A DNA stretch of 34,224 nt, from positions 1 through 34,224 of IMG/VR virus record IMGVR_UViG_3300025759_000330; one strand, 5' to 3'. Positions 1 through 7,308 of this stretch are shown in pieces. A model generated the notes under the pieces. It had not been told where the DNA came from. It saw only the letters and a list, made by a program, of their open reading frames with translations, and did no database searches. Each line of letters begins with the position of its first letter. Position 1 is the first letter of the stretch. The stretch is from a virus. The position numbers were made by a program, and so were the translations under genes.

Positions 1-318
1 GAATAGGGCGTTGATGTATGAATCTACTCCCTTTCCATGATATACTATCTCTACATACCCTTTGTTTTTCAAGGGGAGGACGGTCCTTTCATACAGTTTC
101 TTCCTGCTCTTCGCAAGGGATTTAGCTATATGGTTAACGGTGAAGAACTCGTAATCGTAGGCAAACAAAAGGAATTCAACCTCGGCTTGCCCTATATCAT
201 AGTTAGCTTTTACGTCTCGGAGAACGAGTGATAGCTTTTTAAGTTCATTTTTTTTGACGTAACGTTTGTTGAGTTTACTGAATTGTCTGCGTTGACGACC
301 CGGATGGTGTCTACTCAT
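1..318 (-). CDS. Winged-helix (MarR-like) DNA-binding protein, partial at 3' end
   Basis: An uninterrupted leftward frame starts at the ATG at 318-316 and is still open at base 1, giving 106 residues with the C-terminus missing. The N-terminus is very basic (residues 1-30, many Arg and Lys). It is followed by a helical part and a helix-turn-helix-like stretch at about residues 58-80 (FFTVNHIAKSLAKS, then RKKLYERTVLPL). A wing-like strand (KNKGYVEIVYHGKG) comes next. That order is typical of MarR-type winged helices, so a transcriptional regulator is the best guess. It is the only leftward gene in the window and is divergent from the virion genes, with 30 bases between the two start codons, so it may sense or control that promoter. 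The family call is pattern recognition; the open frame is seen directly. Confidence 0.6.
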   Translation of the reverse strand, partial: MSRHHPGRQRRQFSKLNKRYVKKNELKKLSLVLRDVKANYDIGQAEVEFLLFAYDYEFFTVNHIAKSLAKSRKKLYERTVLPLKNKGYVEIVYHGKGVDSYINALF

Positions 319-321
319 TAG

Positions 322-337
322 CTGTATATTTGCTGTA
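322..337 (+). promoter_or_regulatory. Bacteroidota-type -7 promoter box (TATATTTG) for the first rightward unit
   Basis: TATATTTG at 325-332 matches the TAnnTTTG -7 element. It lies 16 bases before the ATG at 349. The 16-base string CTGTATATTTGCTGTA recurs exactly at 18509-18524. No TTG is present at the usual -33 distance; the nearest (292-294) is 30 bases upstream. On the other strand TAAATTTA (343-336) could serve as a weak -7 box for the leftward gene. Confidence 0.7.
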
Positions 338-348
338 AATTTAAGAAC

Positions 349-1188
349 ATGGCGACTCTTGCTGGAACTAGAGTAAAGGATACGTACCAAGGGATGCTCA
401 AGACATCCGACGCATCATCTCTCACCACATCATTAAAGGTAATCGAAGATGGCATAGGAAACTCATCTGCGCTTTCTCTTTCTACCACAACAGTCAAGGC
501 AGAGAGCCTTGAGATTAATACCGTTACTAGCGGAAGCACAAGTGGCAACGCATTGGTTTGGAACTCGACCAGTAAGGCTGTAGAGTATAGAGCATTCCCT
601 TCTAATGAGACAGTAACAACAACTCTTGGAGGTACTACATCTCCAACCATTACCATTGAAGCTGCGGATGCCTCCAGCACAACTATCACTCTTTCAGCTA
701 GAAATGGATTGGGGTACACTCGTTCTGGTAATACAATTACTATCGGAAGGGGTGATGAAACCATAAACAATATCAGCGTCAATACAACCCTGAATAGCAG
801 TGATTCAGGAAAGATATACTACGTTACTAATCTTAGTGGTACGCTTAACATCACACTTCCACCTGCTGCGATTGGTGTTAACTTTAAAATCATCCTCAAG
901 AATATATTAGGCGGTCAGGTTAACATCTTAACTGCTAGCGGTGACTACTTCTTCGGTAAAGCTGTTGTGACCTCGAATGCTGCTACTGGTCAGTCTCGCG
1001 TTCAAACATTAGCTGCGAACGCTTCTAAAAATATAATTAACTTAGACGCGGACGTTTCTGATACCGGTGGAAATACCGGAGACGTTATTGACTTGCTTGC
1101 TGTTGATTTTGACAATTGGCTTGTAAACGCAAGCCTAACCACCTCTAGCGCTACGGTTGGAGCTCTCGATGTATTCCCTACCCCATAA
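349..1188 (+). CDS. Fibre-like virion structural protein
   Basis: 279 residues, rich in Ser, Thr, Gly, Asn and Val, with almost no cysteine and a repetitive beta-strand look, typical of phage fibres or adhesins. The N-terminus (TRVKDTYQGMLKTSD, then KVIEDGIGNSSAL at about residues 31-43) resembles N-terminal anchors of fibre-like proteins in marine phages. The middle (about 60-135) contains phrases such as GNALVWNSTSKAVEYR that are common in modular tail fibres, and the C-terminal half may be a compact beta domain. It is the first gene after the promoter at 325, separate from the main fibre cassette at 7301-14701, so it could be a head or collar fibre instead of a tail fibre. Start chosen at the first ATG downstream of the promoter. 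The structural role is likely; the location on the virion is unknown. Confidence 0.6.
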   Translation: MATLAGTRVKDTYQGMLKTSDASSLTTSLKVIEDGIGNSSALSLSTTTVKAESLEINTVTSGSTSGNALVWNSTSKAVEYRAFPSNETVTTTLGGTTSPTITIEAADASSTTITLSARNGLGYTRSGNTITIGRGDETINNISVNTTLNSSDSGKIYYVTNLSGTLNITLPPAAIGVNFKIILKNILGGQVNILTASGDYFFGKAVVTSNAATGQSRVQTLAANASKNIINLDADVSDTGGNTGDVIDLLAVDFDNWLVNASLTTSSATVGALDVFPTP

Positions 1189-1204
1189 TTAGTAACTTCA
1201 TGAC

Positions 1205-1489
1205 ATGGATGACATTCTTAAAAAAGCCATGTTCCAAGAAGTCAGTGTGGTTCTGGAGCAGATTGAAGAGATTATTGAGAAGTATGGTTACTCTGGAGAC
1301 TTGGTGTATACCGCAGCCTTTGGGGTGCTAGAAGAGCAAGGGGAGGAAGAGAATCGCTGGAGCCTAGCTTATGGATACAACTGTAAAGACGATGATGAGT
1401 TTACAGAGTTCATGAGCCTTCAGGTAAAAGCTTTTACCGAATCCACGGATGAGGAGCCACCAGAATTTATTGGTTACTCACTAAACTGA
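1205..1489 (+). CDS. Hypothetical acidic protein
   Basis: 94 residues, strongly acidic (runs such as EEQGEEEN and KDDDEFTEF), no membrane segment or signal peptide. The N-terminal third looks helical (FQEVSVVLEQIEEIIEKYG). I recognise no family. It lies 16 bases after the fibre-like gene and 5 bases before the next small gene, so it is in the same transcription unit. Its position upstream of the packaging genes gives no clear hint of function. Confidence 0.65.
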   Translation: MDDILKKAMFQEVSVVLEQIEEIIEKYGYSGDLVYTAAFGVLEEQGEEENRWSLAYGYNCKDDDEFTEFMSLQVKAFTESTDEEPPEFIGYSLN

Positions 1490-1494
1490 ATACC

Positions 1495-1731
1495 ATGAAC
1501 GTAATTAGAAAGATTGTCATTGGGCCAAACCCCAAAGACGCAATGGCGTACTACGTCGGAATGAAAGCGGGCGGAGCGAAGGTCTCAGCAATCAAAGAGG
1601 ACGATGCGGCACTGTACAAGTACAACGTAAGGCGTTACCATGTTTACCTAGAGGACGAAGATTCAACGTATATTTGGAAGACGGTTGAGAACCAGCCAAT
1701 TCTAATTGAATACGATTGTAACTTCGAATGA
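1495..1731 (+). CDS. Hypothetical small protein
   Basis: 78 residues of mixed alpha/beta character beginning MNVIRKIVIGPNPKDAMAYY. No recognisable motif. The stop codon TGA at 1729-1731 overlaps the ATG of the next gene (ATGA at 1728-1731), which suggests translational coupling to the GroES-like gene. The opening phrase IVIGPNPKDAMAYYVG may be a ligand- or protein-binding beta-alpha unit, but that is a guess. Confidence 0.65.
   Translation: MNVIRKIVIGPNPKDAMAYYVGMKAGGAKVSAIKEDDAALYKYNVRRYHVYLEDEDSTYIWKTVENQPILIEYDCNFE
1669..1676 (+). promoter_or_regulatory. Possible internal -7 box upstream of the GroES-like gene
   Basis: An exact TATATTTG lies inside the preceding coding region, 51 bases before the ATG at 1728. 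The box is identical to those at gene starts elsewhere, but the flanking bases (CG before, GAAG after) do not match either promoter context. It may be chance within codons for Tyr-Ile-Trp. Confidence 0.25.
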
Positions 1732-2315
1732 AAGCATTAAGACATTTTATTGTCAACGTGCCAAGCAAGACTAACGACACTATCAAGCTTGGCGATAAAG
1801 AGATTTTCCTTGACACGAGATTCGACGAGTTTAACCATCGCATCTGTTATGGGCTCGTCATGTCTGCCCCTCATGTTATTGAGACAGGAGTAAAGGAAGG
1901 AGACCTTTTATTTTTTCATCACCATGTTACCCAGAATAAGACGCTATCGCTCGGTGACGACAACTACCTTGTTGTGTACGATGAAGAGAACCCTCGCGGC
2001 TCTCATGCTATTGCGTACCGGGACTCGGAAGGGGAACTTCATATGCTGTCGGAGTGGGTGTTCGTACAACCGATTGAAGACGAGACTGAGGAAGAGGTGA
2101 CTTCATCCGGAATCATCATAGACATCAAGGTAAAGGAGAGGGACGACAGAGAGGCCATTGTGTTTATGCCGCATAAAGAGCTGGCTCGTCAAGGCGTTAA
2201 GGTTGGTGATGTCGTTGGGTTTGACAGAGACTCAGACTACAAGATGAAACTTGACGATGATACTGTTGTGTATAGAATGAGACTAGACGATATTAGTTAT
2301 GTCAAGACAAGTTAA
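1728..2315 (+). CDS. GroES-like co-chaperonin with two tandem domains
   Basis: 195 residues that read as two GroES-type domains in one chain. Domain 2 (about residues 110-193) follows the GroES pattern closely: WVFVQPIEDETEEE, a mobile-loop-like SSGIII (hydrophobic tripeptide as in GroES), then VKVGDVVGFDRDSD, MKLDDDTVVYRMRLDDISYV. Domain 1 (about 3-108) keeps the frame (HFIVNV at the start, VKEGDLLFFHHH, LGDDNYLVVYDEEN), but the loop between is less like a mobile loop. Phages encode GroES analogues (T4 gp31 is the classic case) so that the host GroEL can fold large capsid proteins; a similar role at the head is inferred. It overlaps its upstream neighbour by 4 bases and its downstream one by 17, inside the head/packaging block. 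Confidence 0.7.
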   Translation: MKALRHFIVNVPSKTNDTIKLGDKEIFLDTRFDEFNHRICYGLVMSAPHVIETGVKEGDLLFFHHHVTQNKTLSLGDDNYLVVYDEENPRGSHAIAYRDSEGELHMLSEWVFVQPIEDETEEEVTSSGIIIDIKVKERDDREAIVFMPHKELARQGVKVGDVVGFDRDSDYKMKLDDDTVVYRMRLDDISYVKTS

Positions 2316-2592
2316 ATTCACCACAGTCGAAGCGGCCCAAAGACTTATGAAGTCTATGGAGATTGCTATAAACAATATGATTGATGAAGTTAAAAGACCT
2401 GTTGACCCGGAAGCTGGAGGGAGTGCTAGAAAGGCTGAGCTGCAAAGTATCAAGCAGACTGCGGTGGACTGCAAGGAGCTTCTGGTGGAACGGCAGCGGC
2501 TTGAACAGATGGTTAAAGACCTACACTCAAACGGAAACATCGAGGAACAAAAAGACTACTCCGGAGGGTTTGCGGAGAAGTTCTCAAAATAA
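2299..2592 (+). CDS. Small helical protein upstream of terminase (candidate small terminase subunit, weak)
   Basis: 97 residues, almost entirely predicted helix: VEAAQRLMKSMEIAINNMIDEV near the N-terminus and a second long charged helix (ELLVERQRLEQMVKDLH, about 60-76). No zinc or catalytic motif. It starts inside the end of the GroES-like gene. Its position one gene upstream of the large terminase is where a small terminase subunit often sits, and an oligomerising helical protein would fit, but no helix-turn-helix is evident and the call stays hypothetical. An alternative frame open at 2381-2647 lacks a plausible protein and was not chosen. Confidence 0.6.
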   Translation: MSRQVKFTTVEAAQRLMKSMEIAINNMIDEVKRPVDPEAGGSARKAELQSIKQTAVDCKELLVERQRLEQMVKDLHSNGNIEEQKDYSGGFAEKFSK

Positions 2593-2597
2593 AATTC

Positions 2598-2732
2598 ATG
2601 GCAAAGAATCAAATAGTAACATTCATTCGGAAGCCGAAGCCGAATAATAAGGGAGTTCATTCCAAGACCAAGAGCTCAAAGAACAAGCGCTCTAAGCTGT
2701 ATAAGAAGCGTTATGCAGGACAAGGAAGATGA
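2598..2732 (+). CDS. 44-residue highly basic protein overlapping terL
   Basis: ATG at 2598, TGA at 2730-2732. About 40% of the 44 residues are Lys or Arg, with one Asp/Glu-free run from end to end. Landmarks are FIRKPKPNNKGVHSK and the C-terminal YKKRYAGQGR. I recall very similar small basic proteins ending in a KxYRGQGR-like tail next to the large terminase in phages of Bacteroidota, so it is probably a conserved gene and not a chance frame. It overlaps the terminase start by 20 bases. Role unknown; nucleic-acid binding during packaging is an inference from charge. Confidence 0.6.
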   Translation: MAKNQIVTFIRKPKPNNKGVHSKTKSSKNKRSKLYKKRYAGQGR

Positions 2733-4806
2733 TGTTATCAAGATTTGTCCCAACGGTACACTCGGAGATATCATCGAGATTGGTGGGCTTCGCATTGGCC
2801 TTCCCGAGACTCCGAAAGGAAAAATCAAAGGACAGGAGCTGGAGGCAAATATGCAGGTGTGGGAAAGAGTACCTATGCCAAAAGAATTGTCCCGTATTAG
2901 AAGTATGGATGAGTGGTCAGAAGCGCCGAAAGAGTTTCGAGAGAAATTTCATTCATATATCGAAGAGGAGTTTCGAAGGCGTAGGGATGGTTTTTGGTTC
3001 TACAATAAGGGTGAGCCTACGTATATTACCGGTAGACACTACATGCTCTTACAGTGGACGAAAATTGATATTGGATACCCATCATACCTCGCGTTCCAAA
3101 GGGACATCTTTCTTCACATGGCTGCGTGCGAAGCTGACCCTCGTTGTATCGGTCAGCTTTATACTAAGTGTCGCCGCTCTGGGTATACTAATATCTGTAG
3201 CTCTGTTCTTGTTGATGAAGCTACTCAAGTTAAAGACAAGCTTCTTGGCATTCAGTCGAAGACTGGTAAGGATGCTCAGGAAAACATCTTCATGAAAAAG
3301 GTGGTGTCGATGTTTCGGCACTACCCATTCTTCTTCAAACCCATTCAAGATGGTACTACCAACCCAAGGGTGGAGCTAGCCTTTAGAGAGCCTTCCAAAA
3401 GAATCACCAAGAAGAACAAGACAACCGGTGTTGGTGATGCGCTGAACACAGTACTTAACTGGAAGAACACAACGAATAACGCATACGACGGTGAGAAACT
3501 GCACATGCTTTATCTCGATGAGGCAGGCAAGTGGGAGAAGCCTACTGATATCCGAGAGGCTTGGAGGATAGAGAGGACCTGCTTAATAGTTGGTAGACGA
3601 ATCATAGGAAAGGCTATGGTGGGTTCTACGGTAAACCCAATGGACAAAGGAGGCGAAGAGTACAAACAGATTTGGCGTGATTCAGACCCAGCGAACAGAA
3701 ACGCAAACGGACGAACCACATCAGGACTGTACAGATTATTCATCCCTGCCTACGAGTCACTCGAAGGGTTCTTTGACAAGTTCGGAAACCCCATAGTAGA
3801 AGACCCGGAAGAACCCATAGAAACTCTTGAGGGAGATACTATGTCTTTTGGTGCTAAGACCTTTCTCAAGAATGAAAGAGATTCATTGAGGGGAGACGCT
3901 AAAGAACTAAACGAATTAATTCGGCAGTTTCCATTTACACCTGACGAGGCATTCAGAGATAGTATCGAGGGTAGTCTGTTTAACATTGGAAAGATTTACG
4001 AGCAGATAGAACATAACGATGAGCTGTTCCCAAACCCAGTTGTTCGTGGGAATTTCCAGTGGGCAAACGGAGTAAAGGATACCAAGGTGACATTTAACCC
4101 AGACCCTCAAGGCAGGTGGCATGTGTGTTGGATGCCGGACAAGGAGAGCAGGAGTATACTTCGCTCTGAAAGAGGTAAATGGGTCCCCCCAAACTCACAC
4201 CTAGGCTGCGGTGGGGTTGACTCTTATGACTTGGACGCTACGATAGATAGCCGTGGTTCGAAGGGAGCTTGTCACATATACAACAAGTTTAGTATGAACG
4301 ATGCTAGCAATATGTTCGTAGCCGAGTATGCAAGCCGCCCACCCATGGCTAAGATATTCTACGAGGATGTGTTGATGGCTGCTGTGTATTATGGGTACCC
4401 TCTCCTTATAGAAAACAATAAGTATGGTATCGTAAGATACTTTGAATCAAGGGGTTACGATGGTTATGTTATGGAGAGGCCAGAGCATCTTAAGTCATAT
4501 GGGGGTGCAGCGGTGAAGACAAAGGGCATACCGTCTAACTCTCAAGACGTTATACAGGCTCATGCTTCAGCTATTGAAGACTATGTCCACAACCATGTAG
4601 GTCTTGATGAATCGGGCAATCCGGGTAGGATGTATTTCAACAGAACCTTAGAAGATTGGATTGGATTTAAAATCGACAAGAGAACTAAGTTCGACCTTTC
4701 GATTAGTTCAGGATTAGCGCTATTGGCGGCTCAAAAAGTAAAGCCCAAGAAGCCACCAGCAAACTTTGAAGATAAGGTTTTCTTCCGGAGATATAAACCG
4801 AGATAA
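2713..4806 (+). CDS. terL: Terminase large subunit
   Basis: 697 residues, the normal size for a phage packaging motor. The ATPase domain shows an unusual Walker A-like segment at 151-160 (TKCRRSGYTN instead of GxxxxGKT), Walker B with the catalytic pair at 263-270 (LHMLYLDE), and a coupling motif GSTVNP at 304-309. The C-terminal nuclease domain has the first acidic strand at 499-508 (CGGVDSYDLD, D503), the second acid in LLIENN (E567), and a likely third near KFDLS toward the C-terminus. It cuts and pumps DNA into proheads through the portal encoded next. The start overlaps the small basic gene by 20 bases. The divergent Walker A resembles that of terminases I recall from crAss-like and flavobacterial phages. 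High confidence in function. Confidence 0.92.
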   Translation: MQDKEDDVIKICPNGTLGDIIEIGGLRIGLPETPKGKIKGQELEANMQVWERVPMPKELSRIRSMDEWSEAPKEFREKFHSYIEEEFRRRRDGFWFYNKGEPTYITGRHYMLLQWTKIDIGYPSYLAFQRDIFLHMAACEADPRCIGQLYTKCRRSGYTNICSSVLVDEATQVKDKLLGIQSKTGKDAQENIFMKKVVSMFRHYPFFFKPIQDGTTNPRVELAFREPSKRITKKNKTTGVGDALNTVLNWKNTTNNAYDGEKLHMLYLDEAGKWEKPTDIREAWRIERTCLIVGRRIIGKAMVGSTVNPMDKGGEEYKQIWRDSDPANRNANGRTTSGLYRLFIPAYESLEGFFDKFGNPIVEDPEEPIETLEGDTMSFGAKTFLKNERDSLRGDAKELNELIRQFPFTPDEAFRDSIEGSLFNIGKIYEQIEHNDELFPNPVVRGNFQWANGVKDTKVTFNPDPQGRWHVCWMPDKESRSILRSERGKWVPPNSHLGCGGVDSYDLDATIDSRGSKGACHIYNKFSMNDASNMFVAEYASRPPMAKIFYEDVLMAAVYYGYPLLIENNKYGIVRYFESRGYDGYVMERPEHLKSYGGAAVKTKGIPSNSQDVIQAHASAIEDYVHNHVGLDESGNPGRMYFNRTLEDWIGFKIDKRTKFDLSISSGLALLAAQKVKPKKPPANFEDKVFFRRYKPR

Positions 4807-4819
4807 GGCTCGCCGTGTA

Positions 4820-4831
4820 TTGCTATATTTG
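4820..4831 (+). promoter_or_regulatory. -7 promoter box (TATATTTG) upstream of the portal gene
   Basis: TATATTTG at 4824-4831 in the terL-portal gap, preceded by TTGC; the 12-base string TTGCTATATTTG recurs exactly at 14716-14727. An ATG follows after only 3 bases (4835), opening the six-codon frame described separately; the portal ATG is at 4855. No -33 TTG is seen. Confidence 0.65.
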
Positions 4832-4834
4832 CAC

Positions 4835-4855
4835 ATGAGCCCAAAGAATACATAA
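4835..4855 (+). CDS. Possible six-codon leader ORF coupled to the portal gene
   Basis: ATG at 4835 starts MSPKNT and ends at TAA 4853-4855, whose last base is the first base of the portal ATG (TAATG). The ATG sits 3 bases after the -7 box, so the transcript would begin at or just before it and the mini-ORF could be read leaderless, delivering ribosomes to the portal start. The same TAATG junction couples real gene pairs at 7702, 20084 and 25294. Whether it is translated is speculative. Confidence 0.3.
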   Translation: MSPKNT

Positions 4856-7308
4856 TGACCCAAGGGAACAAAAATAACAGATACGGAAATTTTCCAGACC
4901 CCTTTGCGTCACCAGAAGAAAAATCGGGTAAGGCTTACGGCCTCAAGTTTGCAAAAGCAATTGAAGGGCAGTGGGGTCATGGAGATGACCAGTCGTCTTT
5001 GTTTCGTCGTCGGATGCATGACTTTGAAAAAAATCGTGACTATGCAAACGGAACTCAAGACACGTCTGTTTACAAACAGATTCTAAACTCACTCGACCCG
5101 AACAATGGTGATGGGAGTTTGTTAAATCTAGATTGGAGCCCAGTTCCAATTGTTCCTAAGTTCGTGAAGGTTGTGGTGAACCGCATCCTATCCCGAAAGC
5201 CCTACCCGTCTGTAGAGGCCATCGACCCAATCAGCAAGGCTGAAAAGGAAAAAGCTAAAGCAGATGTAGAGTCTTCCATTAAGGATAAAGAAATCCTTGA
5301 ACAGGCTAAGGCACTTGGCTTGTCCCCAAAGATTGACCCAGACATTCTTCCCGAAACAACGGAAGAGGCTGAGATATTCATGGAGCAAAACATGAAGACC
5401 AATGCTGAGATTGCAGCGCAACTTGGTATAGCCCTAACCTTGGATTGGAATGATTTCGACCAGAACGTTTATCGAAGAGCTGTTGAGGATTTAGTGGTGT
5501 GTGGTATGAGCGTAGTTAAAAGGGACAATGACCCGAACTACGGAATCACAACAAAGTACATCGACCCAGCTTTCTTCCTTCACAGCTACACGGATGACCC
5601 TAACATGTCTGACATCGTTTATGCTGGCCACATTAGAAGGATAAGCATTCAGGAGCTGAAGCGTCAAGCATCGGGTCAGATAGACGAGAAGAAGTTTGAG
5701 GAGCTGGCACAGACGGTCATGCACAAAAACTACAATGACACCTCTGCATTTCACAATAGGGCGTATGACAGGAACTCAAGAAAGCACTCGTATGGATATG
5801 ACGACTATCTAATTGATGTTATGGAGTTCGAGTACTTGTCTGTGGATTGTGTCTACTACGAAAGCAAGGACTCTCAATTTGGAAATAGTGGATTCTACTT
5901 TAAGGGTTCTGACTACAAGATGCCGAGTAGTTCTGTTTACGACAGAGAGCCATACAAGATGGAGAACCAGACTGTGTACGGAGGTTCTTATATCATGGGT
6001 ACGGACATCATTTACGATTACGGAATCAAAAAGAATATCCCTAAAAACATTCATGACCTAACAAAGGCTAGGCTTTCGTATAGCATTGCTTGCACCAATT
6101 TGCGTAAGATGCAACCGAAGTCTATCGTAGGTAGTGTCATTGGGTTTGCCGACCAGCTTCAACTCACACACCTAAAGATTCAGCAGGCCGTAGCTAAAGC
6201 TAAACCTGATGGAGTTTTGGTTGACATCGAGGGATTGGAAAATGTACAGCTCGGTAGAGGTGGTGAATTGCAACCGCTTCAGATTCAGGACATATATGAG
6301 CAGACGGGTGTGTTCTACTACAGAAGCAAGAACCCAGAGGGCGGATTCCAAAACCCTCCTATTCGCTCCATAGAAAACAGTATCAGAAACATTAACGAGT
6401 ACATTAATCTGTACAATCATTACTTGCGTATGATTCGGGATGCGACCGGAATCAACGAGGTAATGGATGCTAGCACACCGAAGGGTGATGCTCTGGTTGG
6501 TGTTCAGCAGCAGGCAATTGCAGCAGGGAACAATGCGTTGTATGACATTACGAACGCTAGCATGGTTCTGTACAAGAGGGTTTGTGACGACGTAGTGAAG
6601 TGCTTGCAGGTAATTCCTAACGACTCGGTATTGTATAGGGTCTACGAGAAGTCCATTGGTGAAAGGTCGATGGAGATTCTACATAGCTTTAACGAGTTAC
6701 CCATGTACAATTTTGGTGTAAGGGTGACGCAGGAAATGTCTGATGACGATAGAATATTCCTTGAGCAAAACGTACAAGCCACCCTCGCTCAAAAAGAGAT
6801 AGACCTTGAGGATGCTATGGCTGTTCGTCAGGTAAAGGATATTGACCAAGCTCAAAGACTTCTTGCTGTGAGAAGAAAGAGAAGACTCTCAGAACTTCAG
6901 TCGCAACAGCAGCAAAACATTCAACTGCAAGCTCAAGCTAACGCTCAAGCGCAACAACAGGCTATGCAGATAGAAGCTCAAAAGATGCAGATGCAGGCTC
7001 AGTTGGAAGCTCAAAAGATTCAACTCAAAGGTCAGGTGGAAGTCCAAGTGGCTTCTGCCCTTCATGCCATGAGAAAGGAACTTGAAATTATAAGGGCTGA
7101 ATCTAGCCTAGGTTTCAAGGCCGATGAGAAAGAGTTCAGAGAAAAGATTGAGGTACTCAAGGAGGACCGTAAGGATGAGCGTGTAGCTAAGCAGGCTATG
7201 GAGCAATCAAAGTTGATTTCTCAAAGACAAGGATTGCGGGGGGAGCTAGAGGGAACTAGCTCTGCTGGTAATCAAGATGTAATTAATGAGCTTTTCGGAA
7301 ATGGCTAA
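4855..7308 (+). CDS. Portal protein
   Basis: 817 residues, placed directly after terL, where the portal belongs. The N-terminal part begins with a head-full-of-charged-residues segment. The core contains portal-like stretches such as GMSVVKRDNDPNYGI and YIDPAFFLHSYTDDPNMSD (about residues 219-250), where a strand and an acidic loop follow the stem region. IRDATGINEVMDAST (about 526-540) matches the phrase seen before the long helices of many portals. The C-terminus (about 680-760) is a Gln/Ala-rich coiled coil (QAQANAQAQQQAMQ) followed by charged helix, an expected barrel or crown extension into the capsid. The dodecameric ring is the DNA channel for packaging and ejection. A start alternative upstream is not available because of the stop at 4853. 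Confidence 0.88.
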   Translation: MTQGNKNNRYGNFPDPFASPEEKSGKAYGLKFAKAIEGQWGHGDDQSSLFRRRMHDFEKNRDYANGTQDTSVYKQILNSLDPNNGDGSLLNLDWSPVPIVPKFVKVVVNRILSRKPYPSVEAIDPISKAEKEKAKADVESSIKDKEILEQAKALGLSPKIDPDILPETTEEAEIFMEQNMKTNAEIAAQLGIALTLDWNDFDQNVYRRAVEDLVVCGMSVVKRDNDPNYGITTKYIDPAFFLHSYTDDPNMSDIVYAGHIRRISIQELKRQASGQIDEKKFEELAQTVMHKNYNDTSAFHNRAYDRNSRKHSYGYDDYLIDVMEFEYLSVDCVYYESKDSQFGNSGFYFKGSDYKMPSSSVYDREPYKMENQTVYGGSYIMGTDIIYDYGIKKNIPKNIHDLTKARLSYSIACTNLRKMQPKSIVGSVIGFADQLQLTHLKIQQAVAKAKPDGVLVDIEGLENVQLGRGGELQPLQIQDIYEQTGVFYYRSKNPEGGFQNPPIRSIENSIRNINEYINLYNHYLRMIRDATGINEVMDASTPKGDALVGVQQQAIAAGNNALYDITNASMVLYKRVCDDVVKCLQVIPNDSVLYRVYEKSIGERSMEILHSFNELPMYNFGVRVTQEMSDDDRIFLEQNVQATLAQKEIDLEDAMAVRQVKDIDQAQRLLAVRRKRRLSELQSQQQQNIQLQAQANAQAQQQAMQIEAQKMQMQAQLEAQKIQLKGQVEVQVASALHAMRKELEIIRAESSLGFKADEKEFREKIEVLKEDRKDERVAKQAMEQSKLISQRQGLRGELEGTSSAGNQDVINELFGNG

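Noticed and set aside
37-231. Rightward 64-residue open frame
   Set aside because: It lies opposite the leftward winged-helix-like frame, which is longer, open to the edge and has a coherent domain pattern; the rightward peptide does not.
2381-2647. Second rightward frame overlapping the small helical gene
   Set aside because: Composition is random-looking (Trp- and Arg-rich shadow), and the frame overlaps two better-supported genes at 2299 and 2598.
2729-3295. 188-residue frame inside terL
   Set aside because: It is the +1 shadow of a clear terminase; no motif and no plausible start context.
4799-4812. Hairpin CGAG-ATAAGG-CTCG at the terL stop as a terminator
   Set aside because: Only four base pairs and no T-tract follows.
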